DNA of 32,244 bases from Selenomonadaceae bacterium. GTDB lineage: Bacteria > Bacillota > Negativicutes > Selenomonadales > Selenomonadaceae. Location: NCBI GenBank assembly GCA_017549815.1, contig JAFYNH010000025.1, positions 1 through 32,244 of the forward strand. The letters are read 5' to 3'. The notes beneath the pieces were generated by a model that had not been told where the DNA came from, did no database searches, and was given only the letters and a program-made list of their open reading frames with translations. Positions 29,198 through 32,244 of the stretch are shown here, piece by piece. Both the position numbers and the translations under genes were made by a program. The stretch's first letter is position 1; the number at the start of each line of letters is the position of its first letter.

Positions 29198-29493
29198 GAC
29201 GCGCTGCTGCTGCTGCCGCCGCTGCGCACGGTCTGTCCGCCGGTCGTGATCTGCTTAAAAGTATTCATCACGTCGCCGCCGTCAGCGTGCAGCAGTTCTT
29301 CGTCTGTCAAGCCCACAAAGACGGATTTCAGAATACTTCCAACGGCTTCAAGCTGTTCGCGCGGCGTTCTTTCTTTCAGCGTTTCGGAAATGTCTGCCGC
29401 TTCGATATAAACCGCCCACGGGCAAACGTTGGTCTTGTACTCTTTCACAATCGCGTCGTCTTCGCCGTAGATCGGCAATTCGTATTTAGCCAT
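29185..29493 (-). CDS. Tail assembly chaperone gpG-like
   Basis: The 102-aa protein (MAKYELPIYGEDDAIVKEYKTNVCPWAVYIEAADI...) ends in a Gly/Ser-rich tail just after the slippery site. It lies before the tape measure gene. Its start overlaps the holin stop by 8 bases, and the ribosome site GGAAAGGAAG lies inside the holin gene end. Most ribosomes should stop here, with some shifting to make gpGT. Confidence 0.82.
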   Translation of the reverse strand: MAKYELPIYGEDDAIVKEYKTNVCPWAVYIEAADISETLKERTPREQLEAVGSILKSVFVGLTDEELLHADGGDVMNTFKQITTGGQTVRSGGSSSSASKNV

Positions 29494-29794
29494 TTAGTTC
29501 ATCTTCCTTTCCGGCTTTTGTAGCTTGTTTATAAATTTGGTGTGCATACACAGAAGCGCCCGCACAAAGAACGCCTTGCGTGAATGCCGTAAAAACGGCG
29601 GTTGCAACGGCTTGTGATCCGTTTACGGGATCGGTTGCGAATACATATAGCCCCGCAAGCAGAACGCCCACAGCGCCCAAAATAAGCGGAATAGACGTGT
29701 CTTGAATGTTGCTTTTCTTAATCCCCGCGCCCACGCAAAGCAGAACGGGGATCAAAACCAAAAGTTCCGGCTTGATAAATTCTTGATAGTCCAC
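29486..29794 (-). CDS. Holin (Hol44/holin superfamily V-like)
   Basis: The 102-aa protein starts at a GTG with an AAAAGGGGC ribosome site. It has an N-terminal EFIKPELLVLIPVLLCVGAGIKKS helix, a second TM (SIPLILGAVGVLLAGLYVFA) and a third (VATAVFTAFTQGVLCAGASVYAHQ), then a charged tail, which fits holins of the Phage_holin_5_2 type. It would make the pore for the amidase. Its place, between the tail tube and the chaperone genes and about 10 kb from the amidase on the circle, is unusual. Confidence 0.78.
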   Translation of the reverse strand: MDYQEFIKPELLVLIPVLLCVGAGIKKSNIQDTSIPLILGAVGVLLAGLYVFATDPVNGSQAVATAVFTAFTQGVLCAGASVYAHQIYKQATKAGKEDELNG

Positions 29795-29837
29795 GCAAAG
29801 CGCCCCTTTTCGTTAAATCTGTTCGTCGTCGTCGTCG

Positions 29838-30500
29838 TCAAACGATCTTCTGCACAACGTCCGTCAAATTGTCGGGCGTGACAACTTGCGCCGTCCAATC
29901 TTGCCCGCTCTTGACTTCGGTAATGCTTGTGTCAATGACAACGCGCTTGCACACTTCGTTTTTCAGCGTGAAAATGTGCTTCGTGGAAACAGCGGAAAAA
30001 GTAAGCTGCATTCCGTTTGTGTCGGTGCTGTCGTCAATGGTCTTGTCGGCTTGCTCCGGGATCGTAAAGCTGCCCTTCATAAACCAAAACAGTTCCGAAG
30101 TTCCGTCAAGGTTTTCAGTTTCGCCGCCAAGCGCAAAATACTTCGGCTTAAACTTTCCGCTATCAACGATCGCGCCGGTCGTGTCGTCAACGTCCTTGTT
30201 GTTGATCCGGGCAAGCGCGTCCGGGCGCAGCGCAGCGCCGGTAATGGTAACTTCCGTCGCGGCTTCCTTGCCGACGGTCGCAAACACGGTGTCGTCAAAA
30301 TAAATGTCTTGCTTCTCGTTGTCCGCTTTGCGGCTCATTTCTCCGGCGGGGATAAGGTGAAACGGCGTGCCGGTCGTGTAGCCGCTGCCGGTTTCGTTGT
30401 CGTCGGTCAGAATTTCCGCCGCAAAAACGTTCTTCAAACCGCGCTTCAAAGTAAAAGCGCTTTCGCTTGAAGTCTGCACAATGTTTTCATTGTCTGCCAT
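29838..30500 (-). CDS. Major tail (tube) protein
   Basis: The 220-aa protein forms the tail tube and resembles the phi13-type major tail proteins: ESAFTLKRGLKNVFAAEILTDD, PAGEMSRKADNEKQDIYFDDTVFAT, GAALRPDALARIN, YFALGGETENLDG. It has an AAAGGAG ribosome site. The stop is in the context GTT TGA C, and a +1 shift there would add eight acidic residues (DDDDDEQI). The gene lies between the tail completion gene and the holin. Confidence 0.88.
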   Translation of the reverse strand: MADNENIVQTSSESAFTLKRGLKNVFAAEILTDDNETGSGYTTGTPFHLIPAGEMSRKADNEKQDIYFDDTVFATVGKEAATEVTITGAALRPDALARINNKDVDDTTGAIVDSGKFKPKYFALGGETENLDGTSELFWFMKGSFTIPEQADKTIDDSTDTNGMQLTFSAVSTKHIFTLKNEVCKRVVIDTSITEVKSGQDWTAQVVTPDNLTDVVQKIV

Positions 30501-30517
30501 GTTGTAATTTCTCCTTT

Positions 30518-30871
30518 TTACAGATTTTCGTTTTCACGAATAACAAAGTCCATTGCCCAACCCGTATAACCGGGCGCGTTGCTGATTATGTCGCGCCCCT
30601 TGCCTTGCGGGATAAATCCGGCTTGCTTCAAAGCTGCGTAAATCTGCGCGGGAATTGTGTTCACTTCGGCGGGATCGTTTGAATAGAAAATTACAGAAAA
30701 GTTCCACGCCGTAGCAACAAGCGCGTTGTCGTAAAACTCCAAGTCGTCCGTTGTTGATACAAAGAACGTAATAAACTTTTGCGGAAACGCGCTTTCTTCG
30801 TTCAACGTGCCTTGCAAATAAACGTTGTCCGGGCAAAATCTTTCAAGAATTGAAATCAGCAGTTCTTTCAT
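30518..30871 (-). CDS. Tail completion/terminator-like protein
   Basis: The 117-aa product (MKELLISILERFCPDNVYLQGTLNEESAFPQKFITFF...) has the size, beta-alpha pattern and position (between the gp10-like protein and the tail tube) of siphovirus tail terminators. Its ATG overlaps the upstream stop. Sequence motifs are weak, so the call rests mainly on gene order. Confidence 0.7.
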   Translation of the reverse strand: MKELLISILERFCPDNVYLQGTLNEESAFPQKFITFFVSTTDDLEFYDNALVATAWNFSVIFYSNDPAEVNTIPAQIYAALKQAGFIPQGKGRDIISNAPGYTGWAMDFVIRENENL

Positions 30872-31299
30872 TTCTTCAACCTTTCAATTACTTTTTCAAG
30901 CGCTTCTTTTTGCGCTTTTTTGATTTTCGGACGCGCTTTTTTCTTTGCCTTTGCGATATATCCCCGCGCGGCTTCTTTTCCGTGCTTTGATCTGTTCGGC
31001 GTTCCGTAGTTCAAAAAGATTGCTTTGAAATAATCGGCGGGCTTTCGCGGATTGTACGGCGCGGACGGGAAACCGACGCTTGCGCTATAATTTCCGCCGT
31101 CGTTTGTGACGGTCGGCTTTGGCATACGCCGCGCAAGGTCGTTTTCCCCAACCGCTTTCAATTCTTCCCGAAGCGCGTTGTCCATGATCTGCGCCGAAGC
31201 ATTAACCGCAGCTTCCGCGCCCCGGTCAGCGCTTCCGGCTGCTTCTTCAATCTGTTTCAGCAGATCGTCAAACCCTTCAAGTTTTAGCTTGATCGCCAC
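30868..31299 (-). CDS. HK97 gp10-like neck/tail component
   Basis: The 143-aa product (MAIKLKLEGFDDLLKQIEEAAGSADRGAEAAVNASAQIM...) shows the N-terminal pattern of the HK97 gp10 family, SAPYNPRKPADYFKAIFLNYGT in the middle and a basic helical C-terminus (KAKKKARPKIKKAQKEALEKV). It starts at a GTG with an AAGGGCGG site. It probably joins head completion to the tail. Confidence 0.85.
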   Translation of the reverse strand: MAIKLKLEGFDDLLKQIEEAAGSADRGAEAAVNASAQIMDNALREELKAVGENDLARRMPKPTVTNDGGNYSASVGFPSAPYNPRKPADYFKAIFLNYGTPNRSKHGKEAARGYIAKAKKKARPKIKKAQKEALEKVIERLKK

Positions 31300-31301
31300 G
31301 G

Positions 31302-31658
31302 TTACGCGCCGCCCTTCACGCGCTTGACTTTCAGTTTCAAGAACTGATTTCGGCGGTTTATGTTTTCCGGCTCGCCAAGTATTTCATAACGTGCGCCGGG
31401 ATCGTCAGCAAGCGCAATTTGACAATCGCTTGCAATGTCCGGGCGAAACCACGTCACGATTTCCGCCGTGTCAATCACGGAAAAAACGCCGTCAACAACT
31501 TGTTCCGTTCCGCCGTAAGTCTTGAAACTGCCGTAAATCAAAGCGCTGTTTGCCACGTCAAACGTTTTCGTCCGCACGCCGCCCGTTTTGGTGTACGTCG
31601 GCGTAAGCAGCAGCAGCGGAACGGAAAACGGTTGGGACGGTCTAAAATTATTCGCCAT
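31302..31658 (-). CDS. Head closure / head-tail adaptor protein
   Basis: The 118-aa beta-rich product (FSVPLLLLTPTYTKTGGVRTKTFDVANSALIYGSFKTYGGTE...) ends with EPENINRRNQFLKLKVKRVKG, matching the stopper/adaptor proteins that cap the portal ring. It overlaps the upstream connector gene by 11 bases. Confidence 0.78.
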   Translation of the reverse strand: MANNFRPSQPFSVPLLLLTPTYTKTGGVRTKTFDVANSALIYGSFKTYGGTEQVVDGVFSVIDTAEIVTWFRPDIASDCQIALADDPGARYEILGEPENINRRNQFLKLKVKRVKGGA

Positions 31659-31944
31659 TGTCGCCGTCCCCCGTCACCGTTTCCGTTTGCGCTGTTAATT
31701 GCAACATTCGTTGTGTGAAATACGGCGAAAGCTTGCCGTTGCCGCTGCCGTAATTCCAAAGATCGGCAACGCCGCGCACAACGCAGCCGACGGACGCAGC
31801 GCTTTCAACAACAGCAGCGGGAACGCCCGCGTCCGTCATAAAACCGCGCACGTCGGCAATATAAACTTGCAGCGTCGCGTCTTGAAATGTGCCGGTAATG
31901 CCAAGCGCCGCTTTTACGTTTGTTAAAAGTTCTGCGTCCGTCAT
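31648..31944 (-). CDS. Head-tail connector (gp6/gp15-like adaptor)
   Basis: The 98-aa all-helical product (MTDAELLTNVKAALGITGTFQDATLQVYIADVRGFMTDAGVP...) matches the phage gp6-like connector family that binds beneath the portal. It has an AAAAGGAG ribosome site and follows the head fibre gene by 30 bases. Confidence 0.85.
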   Translation of the reverse strand: MTDAELLTNVKAALGITGTFQDATLQVYIADVRGFMTDAGVPAAVVESAASVGCVVRGVADLWNYGSGNGKLSPYFTQRMLQLTAQTETVTGDGDNGE

Positions 31945-31974
31945 TGTGTGTTTGCTCCTTTTGCTTATGTGATA

Positions 31975-32244
31975 TTAGTTCGCTGTGAAAAGTGTTGCTG
32001 TATCAACGGAAACGTGTTTTTCCCAAGTTTCTTCCTTGCCGTTATATTCCCAACTCAAATCATAAGTCATAAAACGACAACTTGTCGGGCTTCCTTCGGT
32101 AATGTCAAACGTATATGCGCACAAGGTCGGCGCGTCCCCTTGTTCCGTTTGATTAACGTCAACAAACGTTGCAAGCAGCCTTTCCGCAGTAATATTGTCA
32201 ACAAAATAAATTTTTTTGCCTGCTTGAATAGCTGCAACAACTTG
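31975..32244 (-). CDS. Putative head fibre / capsid decoration protein, C-terminal part
   Basis: This continues the gene that begins at 504; bases 32244-32113 repeat the coding of positions 132-1, and 32112-31975 give the last 45 residues (TFDITEGSPTS...VSVDTATLFTAN). It reads through as one 213-aa frame on the circle. The C-terminal half (from about residue 100) looks like a globular beta domain without a recognised motif. Confidence 0.6.
   Translation of the reverse strand, partial: QVVAAIQAGKKIYFVDNITAERLLATFVDVNQTEQGDAPTLCAYTFDITEGSPTSCRFMTYDLSWEYNGKEETWEKHVSVDTATLFTAN
32113..32244. repeat. Right copy of 132-bp terminal duplication
   Basis: Exact copy of bases 1-132. Joining at this repeat gives a circle of about 32,112 bp and restores one intact 213-aa gene across the joint. 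Confidence 0.95.

Noticed and set aside
29200-29222. CTG/GCC triplet run near the gpG stop
   Set aside because: It encodes the Ser/Gly-rich end of gpG; the real signal there is the frameshift heptamer and hairpin.

Overview
The window is an essentially complete genome of a temperate, long-tailed (siphovirus-type) phage of a Bacillota (Firmicutes) host. The first 132 bases are repeated exactly as the last 132 bases, and one gene (the one after the capsid gene) runs through that joint, so the true molecule is a circle or circularly permuted genome of about 32,112 bp. The Bacillota assignment is inference. It rests on strong AGGAGG-type ribosome binding sites, TTG/GTG starts, the HK97-type head, the tail gene set, a large serine integrase, a Hol44-like holin and an amidase with a SPOR-type tail. 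No species can be named.

Layout. (1) Late operon, minus strand, read from about 9.4 kb down to 1 and then, across the joint, from 32.1 kb down to 22.2 kb. In order: HTH terminase-small-like protein, a fibre protein, a 34-aa protein, amidase, HNH endonuclease-P-loop kinase fusion, membrane/coiled-coil protein, a non-coding packaging-type region holding a cloverleaf tRNA-like gene, small and large terminase, portal, prohead protease, major capsid, head fibre, four head-tail joining proteins, tail tube, holin, gpG/gpGT chaperones made by a -1 frameshift, tape measure, distal tail protein, Gp37-like tail protein and a tail fibre/baseplate protein. (2) Early operon, minus strand, 19.8 down to 9.8 kb: small unknown genes, a Cro-like regulator, a single-strand annealing protein paired with a Cas4-like nuclease, an HTH regulator, a replication initiator and DnaC-like loader, a cluster of zinc-binding small proteins, a PAPS-reductase-like protein in an AT-rich island, and RusA. 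(3) Lysogeny block, plus strand, 20.0-22.2 kb: CI-like repressor, serine integrase and a 51-aa protein, closed by a bidirectional terminator. (4) A lone plus-strand secreted LysM-CAP protein at 15.3-15.9 kb, probably a lysogenic-conversion gene.

Control. Divergent promoters between 19.9 and 20.0 kb carry TTGNNCAA operator-like sites. An intrinsic terminator follows rusA. Just downstream lie a small recombinase-like protein that has lost its catalytic serine, a late promoter candidate, and a terminator-like hairpin in the late leader, a layout that suggests antitermination or attenuation of the late genes.

Most unusual observations. Two hairpins with perfectly complementary 7-nt loops (a probable kissing complex) form the leader of the replication initiator. 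A tRNA-Gln-like cloverleaf has perfect stems but lacks the canonical D- and T-loop bases. A parS-like 16-mer matches the ParB consensus at 15 of 16 positions. The HNH-kinase fusion sits beside the terminase. The sequence GGCC was not found anywhere in the window.
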